This document shows, piece by piece, positions 1-7,189 of a stretch of 10,310 bases of DNA. Position 1 is the stretch's first letter. Each line of letters opens with the position of its first letter. The position numbers were made by a program, and so were the translations under genes. The notes beneath the pieces were generated by a model, which saw only the letters and a program-made list of their open reading frames with translations, searched no databases and was not told the DNA's origin. The DNA is from Cephalothrix simula (Eukaryota > Nemertea > Palaeonemertea > Archinemertea > Cephalotrichidae), in the NCBI GenBank assembly GCA_035591015.1, contig JAXIUW010228285.1, positions 1-10,310 of the forward strand. Reading direction: 5' to 3'.

Positions 1-93
1 ATCATTCAAATGTAGAGATTTTCGAACGAAACAACAGGTGCAATTAATTAAAACCGTTCGAAAATCCCTACATTTGAATGATGCACCTGCTGT
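1..93. repeat. Two overlapping short hairpins at left edge
   Basis: Bases 1-28 are the reverse complement of 55-82 with one mismatch. Bases 31-42 pair with 82-93, also with one mismatch, so two stems share the junction at base 82. The motif AAAACCGTTCGAAA recurs at about 50-63 and 103-114. This looks like the inner end of a fold-back element that may continue left of the window. I cannot assign a family. Confidence 0.7.
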
Positions 94-102
94 TTTCCAA
101 TT

Positions 103-166
103 AAAACCGTTCGAAATATATGACCTCCTAATTTTCAATCGGTTTTGCAGAAAAACGAACGGTTTT
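103..166. repeat. Short inverted repeat (AAAACCGTTCG arms)
   Basis: A perfect 11-bp inverted repeat joins 103-113 (AAAACCGTTCG) and 156-166 (CGAACGGTTTT). The same 11-mer also occurs inside the hairpin to its left. It ends only four bases before the large fold-back at 171. It is probably debris of the same element family as 1-93, with no coding content. Confidence 0.55.
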
Positions 167-170
167 CAGT

Positions 171-587
171 ACGCGTACGTGTAGCAATTACACGCGTATA
201 CGCATACGTATAGGCCTATCATGAAAAGTGTATCAGATTTTAAACGTATAGGCCTACGTGTAATTAATAAGTTAATAAGTGTTTCCCAAAGAGTTCCCTT
301 GGAATGGTTTTGGGTTACCTGCAAAATGTGAATAATTCACACACGTATGGCTTGACGTATTTCCAGCCGTTTTCAACGTGAAGGATGGCCGCTACACGTA
401 CAGGCAAAAACGTGTGTGAATTATTCACATTTTGGAGGGTAACCCAAAACCATTCAAGGGAACCCTTGGGGAAACACTAATTAACTTATTAATTACACGT
501 AGGCCTATACGTTTAAAAATCTGATACACTTTTCATGATAGGCCTATACGTATGCCTATACGCGTGCGTATTGCTACACGTACGCGT
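171..587. mobile_element. Fold-back (MITE-like) element, arms about 177 bp
   Basis: The left arm 171-346 is the inverted complement of 410-587 with scattered mismatches and small gaps. A 63-base loop (347-409) lies between them. Both arms carry TAGGCCTA palindromes and long alternating purine-pyrimidine runs such as 189-212 and 575-599. No transposase reading frame is present, and the minus-strand ORF across the right arm is only Arg-rich repeat translation. I see no convincing target-site duplication. This is a non-autonomous fold-back of unknown superfamily. Its intact pairing suggests a fairly recent insertion or gene-conversion maintenance. Confidence 0.85.
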
Positions 588-996
588 ACACGTACACGTT
601 CTGGGATCTTAAACTCTCTAATATGAGAAACTGACGTGGCGTCATTTTTTTTGTACTTTTCTCGTGCCACATCCAATTTTTCCGTCCAATTGTGTATTAG
701 TAGTAGACCAGAACTAGTGAGATGTACAATTTCTACAAAAAATCTAACCGTGAAGGGAAAATGTGTTAATTTGGTTGGCTTCATATTAAGCGGTGATGAG
801 AAAGAACCCTTAGGATCGCTTTAAGGGGCCTGGATTTAGGCACTTTCTCATGGTGCCACCCCCTAGCGAGGCAGCCATTGACAGGTGAATTGAAGCCTTT
901 AGAACATATGTCCAAATTATCAGAATGCCGTTTTTTCGGTACTAAAATTTTTGAAGAATATTTGTGTTTTTTGACCTTAAAATGGACCGAAATTCA
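588..996. other. Intergenic or intronic stretch, nothing recognised
   Basis: This is AT-rich single-copy-looking sequence with short shadow ORFs on both strands. None has domain character, splice sites in a sensible frame, or codon structure that persuades me. It contains one CCCTTAGG...CTTTAAGGGG patch near 808-826 that is not a convincing hairpin. Confidence 0.4.
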
Positions 997-1293
997 GAAA
1001 ACTCAACGGTGGCCCCTAGAATATTTTGTACTTAATCAGAATCCATCACTAGTTTGGAGTTTTGGGTTGTTTTGAAAAAAAAAGTCCACGGTACTTTGTC
1101 GTAAAACAGGCGAAAATTTGTACACAGATTAGATAGGGGGAAAAATTCAAAATCGTCCCACAACCTCAAAATGCGCTATAATCACGAAAACTCAACGGTG
1201 GCCCCTAGAAAATTTTGTACTTAAACCAAATATATCACGACTTTGGAGTTTTTGGCCGTTTTGAAAAAAATTCCCCACGGTACTTTGTCATTA
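997..1293. repeat. Two direct repeat units of about 107 bp, 189 bp apart
   Basis: Units 997-1103 and 1186-1293 both start GAAAACTCAACGGTGGCCCC and both end around CCACGGTACTTTGTC, with several mismatches between. The roughly 82 bases separating them do not match, so this is either a diverged tandem array with a 189-bp period or two copies of one dispersed repeat. The ORF at 878-1075 runs through unit 1 and is not conserved in unit 2, which argues against coding. Confidence 0.75.
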
Positions 1294-1709
1294 AGAAGGA
1301 AAATTATAGGGTATGTGCATTTTGAAACACCCTGTATGCCTTTTTATATCTTATCTAATCCAATCGCGGATAGTTAATGTTAAAGAAATACTTTTTAAGA
1401 ATTCTTCATAAAAATTTGAGTGCTGTAGCACAAGTAGTTCATGAGTTAGAGCGTTTTTAGTAGAACGGGTCAACATTCAATATAGACTGGTTCCCTGATT
1501 GCATCAATATTTCAAAATGGCGGCAAAGACAAAAAATAGCTCATTTTTCGCAACCAATGTAATTGGACAAACGTTATACGTATAAGTTTCATCTATTCAA
1601 TTGCTTAAGCAGTACATACATGCAAAATATTATCCGTAAAATGTCTTCATTACCCCCAGTCTATAAATTAAGGGGGGTAGAATTCTGATAATTTGGACAT
1701 ATGATGTAT
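1294..1709. other. Unassigned stretch downstream of the second SET exon
   Basis: On the minus strand this follows the donor site of the second SET exon, so it should be intron of the same gene. I looked for the expected next SET exon (the catalytic Asn-His region) and found none. A TTTGAAACACCCTGTAT motif near 1320-1336 and ACAGGGTGTCCCAAAA at about 2576-2591 resemble a motif often seen at ends of invertebrate repeats, but I cannot define an element. Confidence 0.4.
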
Positions 1710-1919
1710 ACCGCCTAACCCCAAATTCGAGTTTCGAGTAAATCGCGTTTTAAGTTAAAACATATACATGGAGATATAGGAAATGTGGGTTATGCTGTTC
1801 ATCGAAAAATAGGAAGGGGTACTTTTTGAGATTTTTGTCATCGGATAATGGAAATATATGGGTCAAAAAAGAGCATTAATGCAAAAAAATCGATTTTGAA
1901 AATTTGAGGGTTAGGCGGT
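1710..1919. repeat. Possible small fold-back, 210 bp
   Basis: ACCGCCTAACCC at 1710-1721 is matched in inverted orientation by GGGTTAGGCGGT at 1908-1919. The similarity extends weakly inward (AAATT at 1723-1727 against AATTT at 1901-1905). The interior does not pair. This would fit terminal inverted repeats of a tiny non-autonomous element, but the ends are short and no target duplication is clear. Confidence 0.5.
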
Positions 1920-2324
1920 GTCTGAAGGCTTCATAATTATACCATCCAGATTACAAAGGAACACGTGGTTTCGTCACGATAAGGTAAACTTTTTAATAAA
2001 TTCTGAATTGTATTGAATTTTAATTTGAATTTAATTGCTGAAAATTAAAAATTTTAACGACAGGTGCCAAATCGATCCCTGGACTATAAAGAAGTTCCAC
2101 CGAATGATTCGCGATTCTGACCCTTTTGACCCGTGAGGTCGGCCGGGGTCAGAAAATCCGCTATTTTCAGCACAAAACCGGAAGTAGCCACGCGGATATG
2201 CTTCCCTGAGTTCAATGACCCTCCCCCAATTTTGTGATTTTGACACCCATTTGGAGGATTATGTCCGGTTATGTCCCCTAACTGCCCCCATAAAAGTAGT
2301 CGAATGAGCTAGTAAAATACTTAC
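1920..2324. other. Unassigned intron sequence with short hairpin
   Basis: This is minus-strand intron following the second SET exon. It holds a 9-bp perfect hairpin, TTCTGACCC at 2115-2123 with GGGTCAGAA at 2146-2154. The minus-strand ORF at 2031-2246 has no family character and no fitting splice sites. Confidence 0.4.
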
Positions 2325-2460
2325 GCCATAAGTTCATCGTGCTCGAATAAATAAGTATACTCGTCTGGATTATCTTCTTCTGAGTATACTTTTAACAAGC
2401 CTCTGTACTCGAGTAAAAAATCCCCAGGAGATCGATGAATGGTCGTAAACAGCCCATTAC
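2325..2460 (-). CDS. SET-domain protein, internal exon (second in window)
   Basis: This 136-base exon is read on the minus strand from 2460 to 2325. The acceptor is a strong T-rich tract ending CGCAG (2466-2461) and the donor is GTAAGTA (2324-2318). The reading frame has 44 complete codons with no stop. It shows the hallmark start of a SET methyltransferase domain: NGLFTT (the GxG/V-type turn that helps bind S-adenosylmethionine), then GDFLLEYRG, then EYTYLFEHDELM. This spacing is that of KMT5A/SETD8-like histone H4K20 methyltransferases and their expanded relatives in aquatic animals. It begins with the last two bases of a codon and ends with the first two of the next (GC). The catalytic Asn-His-Ser and Tyr motifs are not here and should be on an exon left of the window. 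The family call is firm for SET and tentative for the KMT5A-like subtype. Confidence 0.85.
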
Positions 2461-2637
2461 CTGCGAAAAAAAAACAATAATGTAACCTGACACAAACCTG
2501 AAGTATCGTTAGGCACTTTCAGGTTGAATGGGGCATCAATTTTTCAATCCGTTCAGGTCCACGTTTTTCTAAAACGACAGGGTGTCCCAAAATGTATTAT
2601 GGTATTCTTTGCCAAAAAATTGCAGATTTCATATACA

Positions 2638-2782
2638 CAATTGGGGGTCATCCCGATGTTTCCCGTACCGCTGTTTCCCTAAAGTAATTTTGTTAGTTTT
2701 ATGCGACTTCTTTAGTCTTTCTCGTATACATTTATTTTTGGGAAACATTGGGACGGGAAATCATCGGTACGCACCCCACAAT
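2638..2782. repeat. Imperfect inverted repeat, 145 bp
   Basis: ACAATTGGGGG at 2638-2648 pairs with the CACCCCACAATT region ending near 2782. TCCCGATGTTTCCC at about 2651-2665 pairs with GGGAAACATTGGGA near 2741-2754 with one mismatch. The two pairings are offset, so the structure is gapped. It is a plausible eroded fold-back. The plus-strand ORF across it (2582-2785) has no recognisable content. Confidence 0.5.
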
Positions 2783-2900
2783 TAGACGGCCCTCTGGGAT
2801 TGTTAAGATTTCAACGGGTATGAAAAGCAAGTTGCATGTATCATCACGTGCCAAAAAAATTACGCCAATGGCGTGACGCTCAATTTAAAATAATGCAAAA

Positions 2901-3188
2901 TTTGACCTTCAATGACCTCTAGCGGCCAAAATATGACCTTTATTTTTGAAATTCCATACGCCAGGATATCACTTTATCGACGCGTCGATGCCTGGGGAGG
3001 GGAGGGGGTCAGGGTTAACATTGATGGCTGCATAAACGCGTCTAGACTAGCAGCATTTAACTCGCTTTACGTAAAGCACGTTAAATTTGAGTTAAATGTT
3101 GCTAGTGTAGACGGGGCCACTTTTTAATTCACCCTAATACTAATATCCCTCATTTTGACCTTTAATGACCTCTAGCGGCGAAAATATT
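2901..3188. repeat. Direct repeat pair (253-bp spacing) around a hairpin
   Basis: About 33 bases starting TTGACCTTCAATGACCTCTAGC at 2902 recur at 3155 with few mismatches. Each copy contains two TGACCT half-sites separated by four bases (2903-2918 and 3156-3171). Between the copies lies the hairpin 3040-3112. They could be long flanking duplications or two units of a larger repeat. The plus-strand ORF 2912-3127 across this region looks like chance. Confidence 0.65.
3040..3112. repeat. 24-bp-arm hairpin with palindromic loop
   Basis: Arms 3040-3063 and 3089-3112 pair with two mismatches in 24. The loop starts with a perfect 14-bp palindrome, GCTTTACGTAAAGC at 3064-3077, so a cruciform or two-tier hairpin can form. 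No terminator or RNA-gene function can be argued from sequence. It is most likely the core of a small non-autonomous element. Confidence 0.7.
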
Positions 3189-3281
3189 AACTTAGGAGAA
3201 AAACGAAATGTTCTATAGGTGTTTCATTTTTCACGAGCTATAGATTTTTAAAAAATCGAGACTCTACGACCTCTTTGACTT

Positions 3282-3318
3282 TTTGACCTTGACCCGCTAT
3301 TTCAAGGTCAAGGTCAAA
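3282..3318. repeat. 13-bp perfect hairpin made of TGACCT/AGGTCA half-sites
   Basis: Bases 3282-3294 (TTTGACCTTGACC) and 3306-3318 (GGTCAAGGTCAAA) are perfect inverted complements around an 11-base loop. The right arm contains two overlapping TCAAGGTCA motifs (3302-3310 and 3308-3316), the extended half-site bound by monomeric nuclear receptors of the ERR/SF-1 type. Whether any receptor binds here cannot be told from sequence. Confidence 0.6.
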
Positions 3319-3330
3319 CAATTTCTTCAA

Positions 3331-3990
3331 AAACCGATCGTACACCGGTACTTTTATTGCCCAAGCTTAGATGCACTTCGCATTCATATCTCAATATACA
3401 TGTATTCCCTACTATAAATAGCTGAGAACGAGATAGCTTTGGCCCAAAAATGCAATTTTTTGGAAAAAAATTCTACCAGGGGCCTTCACCCCGCCCCTAA
3501 AATTTTGTCGGCAAAAATCGATCGCACTTTTGTTCCCCATGCTCCATTGATGCTTCGATATCTTTCATATAGCTCCGCTCCTAATTAATATTTTTTTCAA
3601 AAAGCGATGGTACTTTTGTATAGCCAATGGTCTCACGAAGCTTCCATATAAGTTTCATTGAAATCCAATCAAAACTGTAGGAGGAGATAGATTTGGCCCC
3701 GAGTACATTCAAAAATCCATTTTTTTCGAAAAAAATCCTATTTGCGGCGCTAGCCCCGCCCCTAATTATTTTTTCGGCGCAAATCGATAGTCATTTTGTT
3801 TCGTATTCTGATGCTTCAATATCAATTTCATCGAAATCCTACCATTATTCCATGAGTAAATAGCCTTGGCGTACCGGTACCTAGATCTACACGGGGCCCT
3901 GCAACAAAAAATATTTTACGTTTGGCGCCATAGCTCCGCCCCGAATTAATTTTTTTTTTAAACCGATCGTACTTTTGTAGACCATGGTCT
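3331..3990. repeat. Degenerate tandem repeat, about 180-bp period
   Basis: A core of the form CCCGCCCCTAA...AAATCGATCG.ACTTTTGT recurs, with its CGAT at 3335, 3519, 3605, 3785 and 3964. Intervals are 184, 86, 180 and 179, so units are about 180 bp with one shortened copy. Linked sub-motifs (CCATATAAGTTTC, GAGATAG followed by TTGGC) repeat in the same order. All copies are strongly diverged, with stops in every frame, so this is non-coding satellite-like or old dispersed-repeat sequence. Confidence 0.7.
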
Positions 3991-4130
3991 CATGGAGTTA
4001 CCATATAAGTTTCCCTTGGAGGAGATAGGGGGCGCTATCGAAAATCGGCCAAAAACGGGTAATTAGGTCATACAGGACATACAGTAGTGATCAGTAGTAT
4101 ACAAAATTTGAAGCGAACATTTTAAATGGC

Positions 4131-4534
4131 CTTAAAGTGGCATTCTGGAGGGGGGCTATGTTTGATATTGATTCTTTTTGAATTTTTGACCGTTATAACA
4201 GTTACGCAATCTTTATGTTGCATTGGTAAGGTAGTCAATGCTATTATGGAGACATCCAATACATTAAATCGCTTCAAAATCATCCCTGTATTGTTATACA
4301 GCAAAAATACACTTTTGGGAACCAGCCTAAAATAATTCACGAAACTGGTTCCCAAGAAAGTGTATTTTTGCTGTATTAACAATACAGGGATGATTTGAAA
4401 TGATTTAATGCATTGGATGTCTCCATAATAACATTAACTTACCAATGCAACATAAAAATTGCATAACTGTTATAACGGTCAAAAATTCAAAAAAATCAAT
4501 ATCAAACATAGCCCCCTCCAGAATGCAACTTTAA
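4131..4534. mobile_element. Fold-back (MITE-like) element, arms about 190 bp
   Basis: The left arm 4131-4325 is the inverted complement of 4345-4534 with scattered mismatches. The loop is only 19 bases (4326-4344), and the pairing runs right up to it (TGGGAACCAG against CTGGTTCCCA). Similarity may extend a few bases outward (about 4123 and 4540). The opposed ORFs at 4122-4382 and 4126-4335 are mirror translations of the arms, not genes. I see no clear target duplication. A transcript across it would fold into one long near-perfect stem. Confidence 0.85.
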
Positions 4535-4748
4535 AGTGGTTTACAGACACACACATACATCTTGAGAAATTAGATAGATAAAAAATATGAAGGGAGAGAC
4601 ATCGTCAATTATGAACAAACCAACGAGGGCAAGAACTACAGACAGACTCAGGGCGATCCCATAAGCTCACCACCGACTACGTCGGGTGAGCTAAAAATTA
4701 GCTTGCACTTTTTCCCGTTTTTGAGATACGCATCATACGCGCATGCGC
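4535..4748. other. Repeat-derived spacer with AGCTCACC hairpin
   Basis: A short ACACACA/AGATAGATA simple-sequence patch (4546-4580) is followed by a hairpin at 4664-4692: AGCTCACC(AC)CGAC pairs with GTCGGGTGAGCT with a two-base bulge and a 3-base loop. I associate similar AGCTCACC...GGTGAGCT hairpins with the ends of dispersed repeats in marine invertebrates, from memory and unverified. It borders the start of the Penelope-like remnant. Confidence 0.45.
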
Positions 4749-4818
4749 AAGACTGGAAATAGCCTTCAATGTTTTAAATGTAATACATCATACATTGGCG
4801 AAACTCAAAATTGTGTTA
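4749..4818 (+). pseudogene. Penelope-like GIY-YIG remnant, left fragment
   Basis: In the frame with codons starting at 4749 the translation includes CFKCNTSYIGETQNC. This is the CxxC...YIGET signature of the GIY-YIG endonuclease of Penelope-like (PLE) retroelements. The coding match stops exactly at 4818, where the perfect terminal repeat of the CACTG transposon begins, and resumes in the same frame at 7190 once one GTTA copy is discounted. Upstream the frame meets a stop at 4722-4724 and I see no reverse transcriptase, so this is a broken piece. The left boundary is approximate. Confidence 0.8.
4815..4818. repeat. Target-site duplication GTTA, left copy
   Basis: GTTA immediately precedes the left terminal repeat and is repeated at 7186-7189 immediately after the right one. 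Removing one copy together with the element rejoins the PLE reading frame, which independently supports the boundaries. Confidence 0.85.
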
Positions 4819-4878
4819 CACTGGGGGGGAAGTGCCCAGCGAGCGAAAGTTTGTGTGAGCCTATCGATTGATTTTGAA
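4819..4878 (+). repeat. Left 60-bp terminal inverted repeat
   Basis: It starts CACTG, then a run of seven G, then AAGTGCCCAGCGAGCG, and ends GATTTTGAA. It is identical to the complement of 7126-7185 over all 60 bases. Confidence 0.9.
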
Positions 4879-5472
4879 AGTGAAGTCTCAGTCATATCAT
4901 TTTTGGACTACAACGACATAGCTTGTTCTTGGTAAGTAATGCCATATAACTATATATCAATCTAACGTATAATAGATATTGTATCCAACTAACTATATTC
5001 CAATTTTGATTAAGATTGGACACGTACAACCATCCATACAACGTATTGTTTTATTCCCCTACTAAAATCGTGAAAATTGTTAACAAAGTACCTGATTTAC
5101 AGCAAATGAAAGTTTTAACATGAATCTAAGTGTTATCAGTAGATGCATACATGTACAAGGAGAGACTTTACATGCAAAAATTACCATGATTTTGCCTCCA
5201 TTTATTGTCAAGTTGATTTTTTGAGATGGCTCCCCAAATGTTTTTGATGAGCTAGTTGACCAGACAAACTGAGAAAATCAAAAAAAGTGTACGTTTTTTG
5301 ACGAGCTTTTTTGATTTGAGAAATTTGATTTTAAGGTTTTATGAATCGGACCCCGGGTTCAAATAGAAATCAAATTACCCGTTCAGAGGGTATAGCGCTA
5401 ACCTACGCCCATTAGCCCATTGAGTGGCATATTATAGTATGCCTATGAATAGGTCAGCTGAATAGGTGAATA
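4879..5472. other. Interior of the CACTG element, no gene seen
   Basis: This AT-rich sequence carries no ORF with transposase character. It has a weak stem, AAAATCAAAAAA (5275-5286) against TTTTTTGATTT (5308-5318). A GGGTTCAAAT stretch near 5356 superficially resembles a tRNA T-arm but has no cloverleaf partner. Confidence 0.45.
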
Positions 5473-5605
5473 TTGAAATAATATACAGTTATATTGCACT
5501 ATTATTTGAGTGCAATACGAAGCAGTTATTGCACGAGAGGCGCAGCCCCGAGTGTAATAACTGCTCGTATTGCACGAAAAAATGTGAAATAACTGTTTTA
5601 TTTAA
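5473..5605. repeat. Small fold-back with GC-rich loop
   Basis: The central stem pairs 5511-5534 (TGCAATACGAAGCAGTTATTGCAC) with 5552-5574, with one bulge and one mismatch. The loop GAGAGGCGCAGCCCCGA is unusually GC-rich for its surroundings. Outer similarity (ATAATATACAGTTAT against AATAACTGTTTTATT) extends the fold-back to about 133 bp. It reads as a tiny MITE inside the CACTG element. Confidence 0.6.
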
Positions 5606-5634
5606 CGGAAGATGCCTGATATCACACTATTATT

Positions 5635-6640
5635 AGGGTGGGGCAAATATGCACTTTTTTTTAGTAATCAACTTGCTACGGGGTGTTTTTCAGGCCAACT
5701 TTTATCATTTTGTGATTTGGGACCTCTTTCAATGAGGGCTGGGCACTTTTTCAAGATGGCCGCCAAAATCCATTTTTGGGGCATTTTTCATATTGGGATG
5801 ATGTTAGCTTGGATTTTTTTCAACAGATTTGACCTAAAAGCTTTGATATAATTCAAAATAAATAGTCAAAACTAAATTTTTGCCCTGAGGCACTACTGCT
5901 TCTATATATTTGTTCCCAAGGGGGTTCGAAACCCTCGAAAAATCGATTTTTTGAAAATTTGAGCTATCCTATCGAGTGTGGTACCAAAAAATCGGGAAAA
6001 AATCGTAGATTAAGGGGAAAATAATGAAAAAATTCTAAACCATAATTATGACGTCATTATGACGTCATCAAAATGGCGAAAAATCGAAAAATGACAAAAA
6101 TTTTTTTTATTTTTTCCGCATATTTTTCTGATATTTTTCACGGTTTTTGATTTTTTTTACGAATTTTTCTTTATTTTTTCGATTTTTCGACATTTTGATG
6201 ACGTCATAATGACGTCATAATTATGGTTAAGAATTTTTTCATTATTTTCCCCTTAATCTACGATTTTTTCCCGATTTTTTGGTACCACACTTGATAGGAT
6301 AGCTCAAATTTTCAAAAAATCGATTTTTCGAGGGGGTTCAAACCCCCTTGGTAACAAATATATAGGGGCAGTAGTGCCTCAGGGCAAAAATTTTGTTTTG
6401 ACTATTTATTTTGAATCATATTAAAGCTTTTAGGTCAAATCTGTTGAAAAAATCCAAGCTAACATCATCCCAATATGAAAAAATGCCCCAAAAATCGATT
6501 TTGGCGGCCATCTTGAAAAAGTGCCCCGCCCTTATCGAAAGAGGTCTCAAATCACAAAATGAGTGCCAAATTCGTGTTCAGCACAAAATTTGGCCTTAAA
6601 AACACCCCGTAGCAGATTTTTTTGAGATTTGCCCCACCCT
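5635..6640. mobile_element. hAT-like fold-back element, about 1 kb, nested
   Basis: The arms 5635-6093 and 6174-6640 are inverted complements over most of their length, with scattered mismatches and a few indels, around an 80-base AT-rich loop. Ends are AGGGTGGGGCAAAT and its complement ATTTGCCCCACCCT. Flanks repeat ACTATTAT (5626-5633 and 6641-6648), an 8-bp candidate target duplication. The duplication size and the (T)AGGG termini fit the hAT superfamily, though the exact end is ambiguous by one or two bases. There is no transposase; the mirrored ORFs at 5612-5851 and 6411-6599 are arm translations. It sits inside the CACTG transposon and must be younger. Confidence 0.8.
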
Positions 6641-6648
6641 ACTATTAT

Positions 6649-7125
6649 CAGTAAATTCATAATAGGTATTATGTATTTTCGGATATGTGATGATACATTT
6701 TCAAACGCTACGCTCGGGGCATCCTCAACTCAGGTTCGAATTGTCCTTCGAGGGCTCCATATCTGTGTTGAGAATGCGCTCGGGGATAGCCAGGAATCTA
6801 GACATGGTGGTGTGTTTCAATATGTTTCAACTTCTGTACATTGAATATCATTCCATCTCCGGAATATTGATAGAATTATAGATAAATAGTCAGCTAGTGT
6901 AATATAATCTTGTATATATGTATAATTTAATCAAAATCAGAAGTTTATACATGTATTTACCTAAGCTTACTAGATTTTCATTTCCAATTATCTATTTGAG
7001 CCAAAAATTTCATTTCCATAATAGCATATATTCATCGCCAAAAACAGTACACTATTCGGTCCATACTGAAAAAATAGCTCATCAAAACCGTACACCATTG
7101 CAATACAAATCGGTCTTGTTGGACA
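6649..7125. other. Right interior of the CACTG element, no gene seen
   Basis: Overlapping short plus-strand ORFs (6629-6844, 6687-6881, 6918-7190) and a minus-strand ORF (6988-7209) occur here, but none has domain motifs and the last two translate the terminal repeat itself. I see no transposase catalytic signature. Confidence 0.5.
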
Positions 7126-7185
7126 TTCAAAATCAATCGATAGGCTCACACAAACTTTCGCTCGCTGGGCACTTCCCCCCCAGTG
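7126..7185 (-). repeat. Right 60-bp terminal inverted repeat
   Basis: This is the exact inverted complement of the left repeat, ending ...CAGTG at 7185 and followed directly by GTTA. Confidence 0.9.
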
Positions 7186-7189
7186 GTTA
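7186..7189. repeat. Target-site duplication GTTA, right copy
   Basis: This is the second copy of the four-base duplication made when the CACTG element inserted. Confidence 0.85.

Larger units (their letters stand above)
4819..7185. mobile_element. CACTG-ended DNA transposon, non-autonomous, 2.37 kb
   Basis: Bases 4819-4878 and 7126-7185 are perfect 60-bp inverted complements beginning CACTGGGGGGGAAGTGCCC, and similarity ends abruptly on the inner side. The element is flanked by GTTA on both sides. CACTG-type termini with a 4-bp duplication fit the Chapaev branch of the CMC (CACTA/Mirage/Chapaev) superfamily as I recall it; a 3-bp TTA duplication would suggest CACTA/EnSpm. I find no transposase: the interior is about 1.2 kb of AT-rich sequence plus a nested 1-kb hAT-like fold-back and a small hairpin element. 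It would need a transposase in trans. Identical ends suggest recent activity or strong selection on the ends when it last moved. Confidence 0.85.

Noticed and set aside
1432-1480. TAGTTCATGAGTTAGAGCG followed by GGGTCAACATTC, reminiscent of Pol III A and B boxes of a tRNA-derived SINE
   Set aside because: The B-box match is poor, the spacing is short, and there is no SINE tail or target duplication.
1470-1530. Minus-strand NIDA-type peptide as a possible next SET exon
   Set aside because: No acceptor site precedes it, the frame stops soon after, and the expected Asn-His-Ser catalytic motif is absent.
4122-4382. Opposed ORFs of 86 and 69 codons
   Set aside because: They are translations of the two complementary arms of one fold-back and have no domain content.
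5931-5945. GGGTTCGAAACCC-like string resembling a tRNA T-arm
   Set aside because: It lies in an arm of the hAT-like fold-back, its mirror copy near 6330 differs, and no acceptor, D or anticodon stems can be drawn around it.
5612-6599. ORFs at 5612-5851 and 6411-6599
   Set aside because: They mirror each other across the hAT-like inverted repeat and carry no transposase features.
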